Source: Bacillus sp. J37 (GTDB lineage: Bacteria > Bacillota > Bacilli > Bacillales > Bacillaceae). From it: a DNA stretch of 64,000 bases. Of the stretch, positions 19,371 to 26,974 are shown piece after piece (position 1 is the first letter of the stretch; each line of letters opens with the position of its first letter). Where the stretch lies: NCBI RefSeq assembly GCF_000518865.1, contig NZ_JAEK01000008.1, positions 1 to 64,000 on the forward strand, in the 5' to 3' direction. Position numbers and translations under genes: made by a program. The notes below the pieces were generated by a model. The model ran no database searches. It worked only from the letters and a program-made list of their open reading frames with translations, and was not told the origin of the DNA.

Positions 19371-20135
19371 TTAATCAGGTAATCCATATCTTACATGGTC
19401 AGATAACTCATGGCCTACTTTTTTAAGTAGAATAATAAACTCTTCAAGCTTCTGATCATTCACACTAGACACTAAGGTTGAAATACTAACCGCAGCAAGT
19501 ACCTGATTATTATGATTTTTGATAGGGACTGCTATACAACGGACTCCTATTTCGTTTTCTTGGTTATCTACTGCATATCCAAGTTGACGTACCTTTTTTA
19601 GCTCTTCCAAAAGATTCAGTTCATTTGTAATTGTTTTTGTTGTAGACGAAGTGTATTCATAGTCCTGTAACAATTGAGTAATCATTTCTGGCTTTTGGAG
19701 TGACAAGAGTACTTTTCCAATCGCTGTAGAGTGAAGAGGGATTCTCCGGCCTATTCGGGAATAGCGGATCACTGATTTTTCTCCTTCTTCTTTATCGATG
19801 TAAACCCCTGCGTTTCCATCCAATATACCGAGATGAGTAGTTTGACCTGTGCGTTTCGAAAGATCAATAAGGTAACTTTTCGCAATCTTTCTAATATCAA
19901 TTGTGCTTATAACTAAATTCCCTCTCTCGACAAGTTTTAATCCAAGCCTGTACTTGCCGTTTTCAGGATTTTGATCGATATATCCGGACTCCTGAAGTGT
20001 TTTTAATAAGGAGTGGACAGTACTTTTATGGAGACCCATTCTTTCACTTATATCCGTAATTTTAAGTTCATTTGTATGTTCATTAAATAGATCTAAAATC
20101 TTAAGAGAACGTTGGACAGATTGGATAATAGGCAT
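19371..20135 (-). CDS. IclR-family transcriptional regulator (KdgR-like)
   Basis: A 254-residue IclR-type regulator. A winged helix-turn-helix (about residues 5-65, QSVQRSLKILDLF and LHKSTVHSLLKTL) is followed by the IclR effector domain (about 75-250), with GVRCIAVPIKNHNNQVLAAVSIS near the end. IclR/KdgR relatives control sugar-acid catabolism and bind keto-deoxy acids. It is divergent from the sugar-acid dehydratase gene. A 19-bp perfect palindrome in the dehydratase leader is a natural candidate operator. The ribosome site before ATG (GAGG) is weak and distant, suggesting low expression. Confidence 0.88.
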   Translation of the reverse strand: MPIIQSVQRSLKILDLFNEHTNELKITDISERMGLHKSTVHSLLKTLQESGYIDQNPENGKYRLGLKLVERGNLVISTIDIRKIAKSYLIDLSKRTGQTTHLGILDGNAGVYIDKEEGEKSVIRYSRIGRRIPLHSTAIGKVLLSLQKPEMITQLLQDYEYTSSTTKTITNELNLLEELKKVRQLGYAVDNQENEIGVRCIAVPIKNHNNQVLAAVSISTLVSSVNDQKLEEFIILLKKVGHELSDHVRYGLPD

Positions 20136-20307
20136 ATTTTTCTTTTTAACCTCTTATTTAAAAGTTTAAGTAGTGTTCGAAAAAACACAAACACTTCTTA
20201 TTGTAATTTTACAGTAATATAATCATTATGAAATTGCAATCAAGAACTGAATTCTTTTCATAAAGTAGAGGAGAAATGAAGTAGATAATTTAGCCAATTA
20301 ATCCCAG

Positions 20308-20343
20308 TGTAAGTGTTTACTTTTTGGGGGTTTATGCTATAAT
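20308..20343 (+). promoter_or_regulatory. Promoter of the dehydratase unit with overlapping cre-like box
   Basis: -35 TTTACT (20316-20321), 16-base spacer ending in TATGC, -10 TATAAT (20338-20343). TGTAAGTGTTTACT (20308-20321), 12 of 14 cre positions, overlaps the -35, so a CcpA/LacI-type repressor could block polymerase. Confidence 0.65.
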
Positions 20344-20372
20344 CAACACAAGAAATTTATATAATAGCATTG

Positions 20373-20391
20373 TGTTTTATAATATAAAACA
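20373..20391. promoter_or_regulatory. 19-bp perfect palindrome, candidate IclR operator
   Basis: TGTTTTATA-A-TATAAAACA is symmetrical over 9+1+9 bases. It lies about 30 bases downstream of the -10 and before the aldolase stub. IclR-family operators are commonly palindromes of this general size, and the divergent gene encodes an IclR regulator. Confidence 0.55.
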
Positions 20392-20415
20392 AATTTGGTT
20401 AAAAGAGAGATGATC

Positions 20416-20499
20416 ATGAACAATTCAAAAAGTTTATAGGAGTTCATTCCTCCGTTATCCACAATTTTTGATGAAAATAATCAACTTAATCTGGAGTGA
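20416..20499 (+). pseudogene. N-terminal stub of a DapA-family 2-keto-3-deoxy-sugar-acid aldolase
   Basis: ATG 20416 opens 28 codons whose translation, with one TAG after SKSL, continues [19 protein letters not shown] and then stops at TGA 20497. The IPP..TIFDE..QLNLE pattern is the N-terminus of the DHDPS/N-acetylneuraminate-lyase superfamily (YagE/YjhH-type keto-deoxy aldolases). Everything after the first beta-strand and helix start is missing, and the dehydratase ATG lies six bases after the TGA. E. coli pairs YjhG with YjhH and YagF with YagE, so this is the expected partner gene, reduced to a remnant by a deletion plus a nonsense mutation. The dehydratase now uses CTGGAG of the stub as its ribosome site. 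Confidence 0.75.
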
Positions 20500-20504
20500 T
20501 TAAT

Positions 20505-22487
20505 ATGTCATTACATTCGATCTTTGGTGAAGAACAACAGTCTCTTTATGAAGTGAAAACACATGCTAAAGGACCAATCGGTGCTCTTCCTCTTACCGCA
20601 CAGATGCTTGAAGATTCCCCTAGTGGAGATCTATTCGGACTTACTCAAAATGTTGGTATGGGTTGGGAACCTAAGGATCTTCTTGGAAAACAAGTTTTGA
20701 TTCTAGGTACGAAAGGCGGCATCCGGGATTATGATGGAAGTCCAATCGCTTTAGGATATCACACAGGACATTGGGAAGTAGATTTATTAATGATAGAAGC
20801 TGCAAAAGAAATTCGAGAACGAAATGGTGTCCCTTTTGCAGGATTTGTTAGCGATCCTTGTGATGGTCGTTCACAAGGTACGTTAGGGATGTTTGATTCC
20901 TTTCCTTTTAGAAATGATGCAGCGATTGTATACCGCCGTCTAATAAGGTCACTTCCAACACGGCGTGCAGTGATTGGGGTGGCTACCTGTGATAAAGGGT
21001 TACCAGCAATGATGATTGCCCTTGCTGGAATGCATGATTTACCAACTGTAATTGTTCCTGGAGGTGTAACGCTTCCACCAACAGTTGGTGAAGATGCAGG
21101 GAAAATACAAACGATTGGTGCGAGATTTGCAAACAAAGAAATCAGTTTGAAGGAAGCTGCTGAACTTGGTTGTGTCGCATGTGCAACACCAGGTGGTGGG
21201 TGTCAGTTCCTGGGTACAGCCGCTACTGCACAGGTCGTTGCCGAGGCATTGGGTTTAGCCATTACTCATTCAGCTCTTGCTCCATCTGGTCAGCCGATTT
21301 GGGCAGAAATGGCAAGACAGTCTGCACGTGCAATATTAGAAATGGAGAAAAATAAAACAACGACAAAGGATATTATTACGGATAAAGCGATTGAAAATGC
21401 AATGGTCGTCCATGCGGCATTTGGAGGATCAACAAATCTCTTACTTCATATTCCGGCTATTGCCCATGCGGCAAAATGTAAGATTCCTACTGTAGAAGAT
21501 TGGGTTAGAATTAACAAGAAAACTCCGCGTTTGGTAAGCGTACTTCCAAATGGACCGGATAATCATCCAACCGTAAGAGTATTTTTAGCAGGTGGAGTTC
21601 CGGAGGTTATGCTTCATTTACGAAAATTAGGGCTTTTACATGAAGATGTTTTAACTGTTACAGGAAATACCCTTGGGGAGAATCTAGACTGGTGGGAGCA
21701 ATCAGAACGACGTGCTCAGATAAGAAAGCGTTTAATTGATGCGGATGGGATTCACCCTGATGAAGTGATTATGAATCCGATAAAAGCGAGAGAAAGAGGT
21801 TTAACTTCTACAGTAACATTCCCTACAGGAAATATTGCACCGGAAGGTTCTGTCATCAAGTCAACATCTATCGATCCTAGTAGAGTAGGAGAAGACGGGG
21901 TATACCGTCATACTGGAGTAGCGAAGATTTTCACGTCAGAAAAATCAGCTATAAAAGCCATTAAAACAGGTGGAATTGTAGCAGGAGATATAATGGTGGT
22001 TATGGGGGGAGGCCCTTCAGGAACAGGAATGGAAGAAACATATCAGTTAACATCAGCATTGAAGTATCTACCTTTTGGTAAATATGTGTCACTCATTACA
22101 GATGCTCGTTTTTCCGGAGTTTCAACAGGTGCATGTATTGGTCATGTTGGCCCAGAGGCATTGGGGGGCGGTCCTATTGGGAAATTACGAGATGGAGATA
22201 TGATTGAGATCATAGTTGATTGTTATGCATTGACAGGTTCTGTTAACTTTGTCGGAACGAAAGATGCAAGGATTTCAATAGAAGAAGCAACAAAAATATT
22301 AACGATACGTGAGCCGCATCCTGACCTTAAACCACACCAGGATCTTCCTGATGACACTAGACTGTGGGCTGCATTACAGGCAGTAAGTGGAGGTACATGG
22401 CGTGGAAGTGTATATGATACAGATCGAATTATTGAGGTATTAGAAGCTGGTATGAAAGCAATGGAAAAGGAAAAAGAACAAGTTTAA
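20505..22487 (+). CDS. IlvD/Edd-family sugar-acid dehydratase, YjhG/YagF type
   Basis: A 660-residue iron-sulfur dehydratase. Cys ligands are visible in [22 protein letters not shown] and [14 protein letters not shown]. Length and motif pattern fit the YjhG/YagF branch (D-xylonate-type dehydratases) rather than the shorter IlvD. The enzyme removes water from an aldonate to give a 2-keto-3-deoxy acid. ATG 20505 is chosen because CTGGAG is eight bases upstream; the GTG at 20496 lies within that site. It follows the aldolase stub and faces an IclR regulator. In this locus it may act on D-xylonate or on the L-fuconate produced by the lactonase; the sequence does not distinguish these. Confidence 0.87.
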   Translation: MSLHSIFGEEQQSLYEVKTHAKGPIGALPLTAQMLEDSPSGDLFGLTQNVGMGWEPKDLLGKQVLILGTKGGIRDYDGSPIALGYHTGHWEVDLLMIEAAKEIRERNGVPFAGFVSDPCDGRSQGTLGMFDSFPFRNDAAIVYRRLIRSLPTRRAVIGVATCDKGLPAMMIALAGMHDLPTVIVPGGVTLPPTVGEDAGKIQTIGARFANKEISLKEAAELGCVACATPGGGCQFLGTAATAQVVAEALGLAITHSALAPSGQPIWAEMARQSARAILEMEKNKTTTKDIITDKAIENAMVVHAAFGGSTNLLLHIPAIAHAAKCKIPTVEDWVRINKKTPRLVSVLPNGPDNHPTVRVFLAGGVPEVMLHLRKLGLLHEDVLTVTGNTLGENLDWWEQSERRAQIRKRLIDADGIHPDEVIMNPIKARERGLTSTVTFPTGNIAPEGSVIKSTSIDPSRVGEDGVYRHTGVAKIFTSEKSAIKAIKTGGIVAGDIMVVMGGGPSGTGMEETYQLTSALKYLPFGKYVSLITDARFSGVSTGACIGHVGPEALGGGPIGKLRDGDMIEIIVDCYALTGSVNFVGTKDARISIEEATKILTIREPHPDLKPHQDLPDDTRLWAALQAVSGGTWRGSVYDTDRIIEVLEAGMKAMEKEKEQV

Positions 22488-22536
22488 CTATAAGTGTAGT
22501 TTAATGAGAATAATATTTTGATATATATATAGGATA

Positions 22537-22573
22537 TTTCCTTTTAACCTATTATGACTTTTGTTAAAGGAAA
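22537..22573 (+). terminator. Weak hairpin between the dehydratase and GH43 genes
   Basis: TTTCCTTTTAAC pairs with GTTAAAGGAAA, without a good U-tract. It may stabilise or attenuate the transcript. Confidence 0.35.
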
Positions 22574-22624
22574 GAGTCACTCTATATGGTTTATAAGTCT
22601 TTAAAATAGGAAAGGAAGAGATTT

Positions 22625-24244
22625 ATGAATAAAATAGTAAACCCCGTATTGCGAGGATATCATCCGGATCCCTGCATAATAAGAGTTGAAGATGATTATT
22701 ATATTGCAGTTTCTACATTTGAATGGTTTCCCGGAGTTCAAATTTACCACTCAAAGGATATGGTGAACTGGAGACTCCTTACTTATCCATTAACGCGCAC
22801 TAGTCAATTGAATATGATAGGAAATGTTAATTCAGGTGGAGTTTGGGCTCCTGCATTAAGTTATTCTGATGGACTATTTTATTTAATATATACGGATGTA
22901 AAAAGTAGAATGGGAGCTTTTAAAGACACCCATAATTATATGATAACGGCTGAAAATATTGAAGGACCATGGTCTGAGCCAATATATTTAAACAGTAGCG
23001 GATTTGACCCTTCCTTATTCCATGAAGAGGATGGAACAAAATGGTTGGTGAATATGATTTGGGATCATCGTAAAGGGAAGAATTCTTTTGCAGGAATCGT
23101 CATGCAGGAATATTCTGTTGAAGAAAAAAGATTAGTAGGTCCTGTTAAAAATATTTTTAAGGGTACTAGTATTGGATTAACAGAGGCTCCGCATATCTAT
23201 AAAAGAAATGGTTACTACTATTTAGTTACCGCAGAAGGTGGTACTTGGTACACCCATTCAGTAACTGTTGCTAGATCGAAGTCTTTACACGGTCCATATG
23301 AAGTAGACCCTATGAATCCTATTCTTACATCAAATCAAAATGATATGAGCCAATTACAAAAAGCAGGACATGCTAGTTTTGTAGAAACACAGAATGGAGA
23401 ATGGTATATGGCTCATTTGTGTGGACGTCCTGTTGTTGATAAAAAGTGTATCTTAGGTCGTGAAACAGCGATACAAAAATGTTATTGGACGGAGGATAAT
23501 TGGATTCGTGTGGAAGGTGGTCCACATCCAAAGATTGAAGTAGAAGCACCTGATTTAGAACATCATCCATTTGAAATAGAAAATAACTATGATGATTTTC
23601 AGGAGACTTCTTTGAAAAAATATTGGAATTCTCTCAGAAGAGATTTCAATAAAGATTGGATTTCTTTAGAGGAACGAAAAGGATATTTAACAATTAAAGG
23701 TGGAGAATCCATGCAATCTACTCACCACCAAAGTCTATTAGCTCGAAGATTGGAAAGTTTTCAGGTGGAAGTTGAAACAGAAATAGAATTCAATCCGGAT
23801 CAATTTCAACAAATGGCAGGTCTTATCATTTATTATGATACTGAAGATTATGTATATCTCCGTATAACGCATCACGAGGAGCTTGGAAAATGTATAGGAA
23901 TTATTGAATCAAAACATGGGAAATACGATGAGCTGTTAGAGAAGGATGTTCCACTAAATTCATTGGAAGGAACAAAATTAAAAGCAAAAATTGATAAACA
24001 GTGGCTGCAGTTTTACTATAAGGAAGTTACTGGAGAGTGGCAAGAAATCGGGCCAAAAGTAGATATAAGTCATCTTTCAGATGACGATGCAGATTATATT
24101 CGTTTTACAGGAACATTTATTGGTATGTGTGTACAAGATTTAAGTGGACAACGAAAAGCAGGGTACTTTAAATATTTTGATTATATGAATTTAAACCTTT
24201 CTGAGAACAATGGAAAAGATTATTTCGCAGTTTCAAAAAACTGA
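22625..24244 (+). CDS. GH43 beta-xylosidase / alpha-L-arabinofuranosidase (two-domain)
   Basis: A 539-residue GH43 enzyme. The catalytic base Asp15 lies in GYHPDPCI, the pKa-modulating Asp128 in GFDPSLF and the acid Glu187 in LTEAPHIY, all on the five-bladed propeller (about residues 1-310). A C-terminal beta-sandwich of the xylosidase type follows (about 320-530, with MAGLIIYYDTEDYVYLRITH). This architecture is typical of intracellular beta-xylosidases that remove xylose from the non-reducing end of xylo-oligosaccharides. No signal peptide. AAAGGAAGAG precedes the ATG. It lies between the dehydratase and the YesLNM genes and ends at a long hairpin terminator. Confidence 0.9.
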   Translation: MNKIVNPVLRGYHPDPCIIRVEDDYYIAVSTFEWFPGVQIYHSKDMVNWRLLTYPLTRTSQLNMIGNVNSGGVWAPALSYSDGLFYLIYTDVKSRMGAFKDTHNYMITAENIEGPWSEPIYLNSSGFDPSLFHEEDGTKWLVNMIWDHRKGKNSFAGIVMQEYSVEEKRLVGPVKNIFKGTSIGLTEAPHIYKRNGYYYLVTAEGGTWYTHSVTVARSKSLHGPYEVDPMNPILTSNQNDMSQLQKAGHASFVETQNGEWYMAHLCGRPVVDKKCILGRETAIQKCYWTEDNWIRVEGGPHPKIEVEAPDLEHHPFEIENNYDDFQETSLKKYWNSLRRDFNKDWISLEERKGYLTIKGGESMQSTHHQSLLARRLESFQVEVETEIEFNPDQFQQMAGLIIYYDTEDYVYLRITHHEELGKCIGIIESKHGKYDELLEKDVPLNSLEGTKLKAKIDKQWLQFYYKEVTGEWQEIGPKVDISHLSDDDADYIRFTGTFIGMCVQDLSGQRKAGYFKYFDYMNLNLSENNGKDYFAVSKN

Positions 24245-24278
24245 TCGTTTAAATTAAATCGTTACTCAATTAAAAGAA

Positions 24279-24345
24279 AAAACTCCTATTAAAGATGTAT
24301 TGCTCGTTTATTTCTTCCAGCAAAATCTTTCGTATAGGAGTTTTT
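24279..24345. terminator. Long-stem terminator after the GH43 gene
   Basis: AAACTCCTAT pairs with ATAGGAGTTT, with an inner AAAGAT/ATCTTT stem, and TTTTT follows. It can work in both directions. Confidence 0.7.
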
Positions 24346-24479
24346 GGGCTTGTGTAAGTCGATTTGAGAGAATAGAACAGTAGAAACAGTTGGAAATGAT
24401 TGCAAATAAGTTGAGCTGATCTAAGTTTTTCAAAGTAAAATCTATAGTTTATAGGGTAATGGATAAAAGTTGAAAAAGG

Positions 24480-24498
24480 TATAATGTAAGTGCTTACA
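24480..24498 (+). promoter_or_regulatory. -10 box fused to a CcpA/LacI-like operator
   Basis: TATAATGTAAGTGCTTACA: the last T of the TATAAT (24480-24485) is also the first base of TGTAAGTGCTTACA, which matches 13 of 14 cre positions (centre TG instead of CG). No strong -35 is seen. A closely similar box starts at 29087. Confidence 0.6.
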
Positions 24499-24564
24499 GT
24501 AATTGGATATTAGGTTGACCTAACTCCGAAATAAGATTAAATCTATTTGTCAAAGGAAATTTAT

Positions 24565-24582
24565 ATGCATTCTGAAAAGTAA
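24565..24582 (+). other. Possible five-codon leader peptide
   Basis: AAAGGAAATTTAT is followed by ATG CAT TCT GAA AAG TAA. The stop overlaps the beginning of the terminator stem. It could be a leader peptide or the accidental remnant of a lost gene; too short to judge. Confidence 0.25.
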
Positions 24583-24618
24583 GAAGGTTGATTTTGAGCT
24601 ATCAGCCTTCTTATTTTC
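24581..24618 (+). terminator. Terminator in the leader before yesL
   Basis: AAGAAGGTTGAT pairs with ATCAGCCTTCTT (one G-T), followed by TATTTT. It lies about 90 bases downstream of the 24480 promoter box and 52 bases before the YesL gene, so it would stop transcripts from that promoter early. Confidence 0.65.
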
Positions 24619-24669
24619 CATATAATCAGTTATTTATGGACTGATCATAAAGATGAAGGGAGTAAGGTA

Positions 24670-25311
24670 ATGGGGAAAGTTCTCAATATAACAAAGTTTT
24701 ATCTTCTGTTAGAATGGGTCATGTGGTTGGCATACATTAATTTGTTGTGGATCGGCAGTGCACTGATTGGGTTGATCGTATTTGGTATTTTCCCGGCAAC
24801 AGTTGCAATGTTTACGGTTATTCGTCACTTGCTCCTAAAGGATACTACTGGTAAACAAATTTTAAAGACTTTTGCTCTAACTTATAAGAGAGAGTTCTTC
24901 AAGTCTAATGTCATCGGACTTATTTTCACAGCAATTGGTTATTTGTTATATCTTGATTTTTTATATATTCAAAATATGACTGGAACAACATATTATATGT
25001 TTCAAATAGGGTTGATTTTTATTAGTATCATCTATTTTATCTCTTTATTATATATTGTACCTGTTTATGTACATTATGATTTAAAATTCCATCAATATTT
25101 TAGACATGCTCTTTTAATTGGTATCCTTAGCCCTATCACGACTATGCTTATTGTAATAGGATTAACGATCCTTTATTTTCTGCTAGTTAAAATACCGGGA
25201 TTAATCCCTTTAATAACAACCAGCACATTAGCTTTCATTATAATGGGTTGTGCATTAAACGGATTTCGTAGGTTAGAAGATAAGCAGCAATCAGCTAAGT
25301 CAACATTGTGA
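24670..25311 (+). CDS. yesL: YesL-family (DUF624) integral membrane protein
   Basis: A 213-residue protein with about five hydrophobic helices. The N-terminal LLEWVMWLAYINLLWIGSALIGLIVFGIFPATVAMF pattern (shown here in part as landmark FGIFPATVAMF) is the hallmark of the DUF624/YesL family. YesL proteins are encoded beside YesMN two-component systems and Lpl-type transporters. They may tune the sensor or the importer, but the molecular role is not established. AAGGGAGTAAGGT precedes the ATG. The gene comes just before a response regulator and sensor kinase that are separated from it by a cre-like box. Confidence 0.85.
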   Translation: MGKVLNITKFYLLLEWVMWLAYINLLWIGSALIGLIVFGIFPATVAMFTVIRHLLLKDTTGKQILKTFALTYKREFFKSNVIGLIFTAIGYLLYLDFLYIQNMTGTTYYMFQIGLIFISIIYFISLLYIVPVYVHYDLKFHQYFRHALLIGILSPITTMLIVIGLTILYFLLVKIPGLIPLITTSTLAFIIMGCALNGFRRLEDKQQSAKSTL

Positions 25312-25338
25312 GTCTATTTGACTTCTAGTATGGTAAAA

Positions 25339-25352
25339 TGAAAGCGTTATAA
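25339..25352 (+). promoter_or_regulatory. cre-like site before the response regulator
   Basis: TGAAAGCGTTATAA matches 13 of 14 cre positions. It lies between the YesL gene and the response regulator start at 25401. Confidence 0.5.
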
Positions 25353-25400
25353 GTGTATGTGGTATATGCCGAAGGGCTCATAAGATTGGAGGAAATTGCT

Positions 25401-26948
25401 ATGGCTTACAAAGTATTCTTAGTAGATGATGATCGATTTGTTCGCAAAGGATTAATTAATCTCATTGATTGGGAAAGCTGTGGCTTTAAAGTTTGTGCAG
25501 AAGCTGATAATGGAGAAGATGCCTTAGAGTACATCCAGTTGAATGATCCCGATCTGGTCATTACTGATATCAAGATGCCGGTGTTAGACGGCCTCGAGTT
25601 GATAAAGCAGACAGTAGAGTCAAAGAAATCTCCTCCAAACTTTATAATTATTACGGGATATAGTGATTTTAAATATGCTCAAAGGGCTGTTAAATATAGT
25701 GTCCATGATTTTATTTTAAAACCAGTTGATAAAGATGAGATTGAAGAGACACTTAAAAAGGTTGCAGAGAAGCATACGAAGAAGTTACAGGTAGACCGAA
25801 ATAGAAATAATATTCTTGCTACCACCGCATTTAATGAATTATTAACTGGAGAATTAGAAGAAGATCACCGTCATGATTGTATGAAAAAGTTAAATATTAA
25901 TCAAACAACAGGAATGGCGTATATGATTATTGAGGTAAATAATGTTATGGTAAATGCAGCTAAAATACGTGAAGTCATAAATAAAACGATTCATGGTGAA
26001 GACCTCCATTCTCCTACTTTATTTCGTGAACATGGCAATAATCGTATTGGCATACTAGTCAAAAGTGAGGAGATTCAGCAATTTAATGGGAACATTGTCC
26101 AATTTTCAGAAATAATAAAGACTGAGTTAATGAGCAGTTTGAATACGGATGTTTCTATATATGTCGGGAAAATTGTAAATGATCCCGATGAAATCAAGGA
26201 GACCTATGAAACAGCAGTAAAGACTTTACAATTCAAGTACTTGGAACCTTTAGAAAACCCCATTAATTATGGCAAAACAAAGGTGTCTGCTGTGAACTAT
26301 ATAGAGCTTGATCATGGTTTATACCATACACTCATGGAGCATATAGAAGAAAATCAAATTTCAAAAATAAAAAATTCAATCGATAAAATGTTTGAGCAAT
26401 TTCAGGAAAAAGCGTTTGCGAAAGATGCAGTAAGAACGTCCATTAATCGGGTAGTTCATGAAGTAGTTAAAACGATCCAGTCGATGGATGGGGATGAAAA
26501 AAATATCCCCTCCCTTCAAACCATGATAAATTGGGACAACCTGCCTCGTACTTTACAAAAAATAAAAGAAATATTTTTAGAATTTATATTAGAAGCCGCA
26601 ATACTTTTAAATCAATTGAATAAAGATTCTGGAAAATTAAATATACGTAGAATAAAAAAATATGTTGATACACATTACAGAGAAGACCTTACATTAAAGA
26701 GTATAGCTAATCAATTTTTTATGAACCCGGTCTATATGGGACAGTTATTTAAAAAAACGTATGGATTATACTTTAAAGATTATCTTTTACAAGTCCGTAT
26801 CAGTGAAGCAAAGAAAAAGCTAAGACAAACGGATATGCGAATTTATCAGGTAGCTGAAAATGTGGGGTTTTCCAATTCAGATTATTTTGTCACTCAATTT
26901 GAAAAAACCACTGGTATGACACCAACTCAATATCGAAAAAAATTATAG
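25401..26948 (+). CDS. yesN: YesN-type response regulator with AraC DNA-binding domain
   Basis: A 515-residue regulator. The N-terminal receiver domain (about residues 1-120) has the acidic pair VDDDRF and phospho-acceptor Asp56 in VITDIKMP. A middle linker is followed by a C-terminal AraC-type double helix-turn-helix (about 415-515) with VAENVGFSNSDYFVTQFEKTTGMTPTQYRKK. ATG 25401 is chosen because GGAGG is eight bases before it. It pairs with the kinase gene that follows after 26 bases. It probably activates the xylo-oligosaccharide importer and glycosidases downstream, as YesMN-type systems do for other plant polysaccharide loci. Confidence 0.9.
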   Translation: MAYKVFLVDDDRFVRKGLINLIDWESCGFKVCAEADNGEDALEYIQLNDPDLVITDIKMPVLDGLELIKQTVESKKSPPNFIIITGYSDFKYAQRAVKYSVHDFILKPVDKDEIEETLKKVAEKHTKKLQVDRNRNNILATTAFNELLTGELEEDHRHDCMKKLNINQTTGMAYMIIEVNNVMVNAAKIREVINKTIHGEDLHSPTLFREHGNNRIGILVKSEEIQQFNGNIVQFSEIIKTELMSSLNTDVSIYVGKIVNDPDEIKETYETAVKTLQFKYLEPLENPINYGKTKVSAVNYIELDHGLYHTLMEHIEENQISKIKNSIDKMFEQFQEKAFAKDAVRTSINRVVHEVVKTIQSMDGDEKNIPSLQTMINWDNLPRTLQKIKEIFLEFILEAAILLNQLNKDSGKLNIRRIKKYVDTHYREDLTLKSIANQFFMNPVYMGQLFKKTYGLYFKDYLLQVRISEAKKKLRQTDMRIYQVAENVGFSNSDYFVTQFEKTTGMTPTQYRKKL

Positions 26949-26974
26949 CGAAAAATGACCGAGATGGAGTTACC

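Noticed and set aside
20759-21136. Minus-strand frame of 125 codons in the dehydratase gene
   Set aside because: Antisense shadow of a conserved iron-sulfur enzyme gene.
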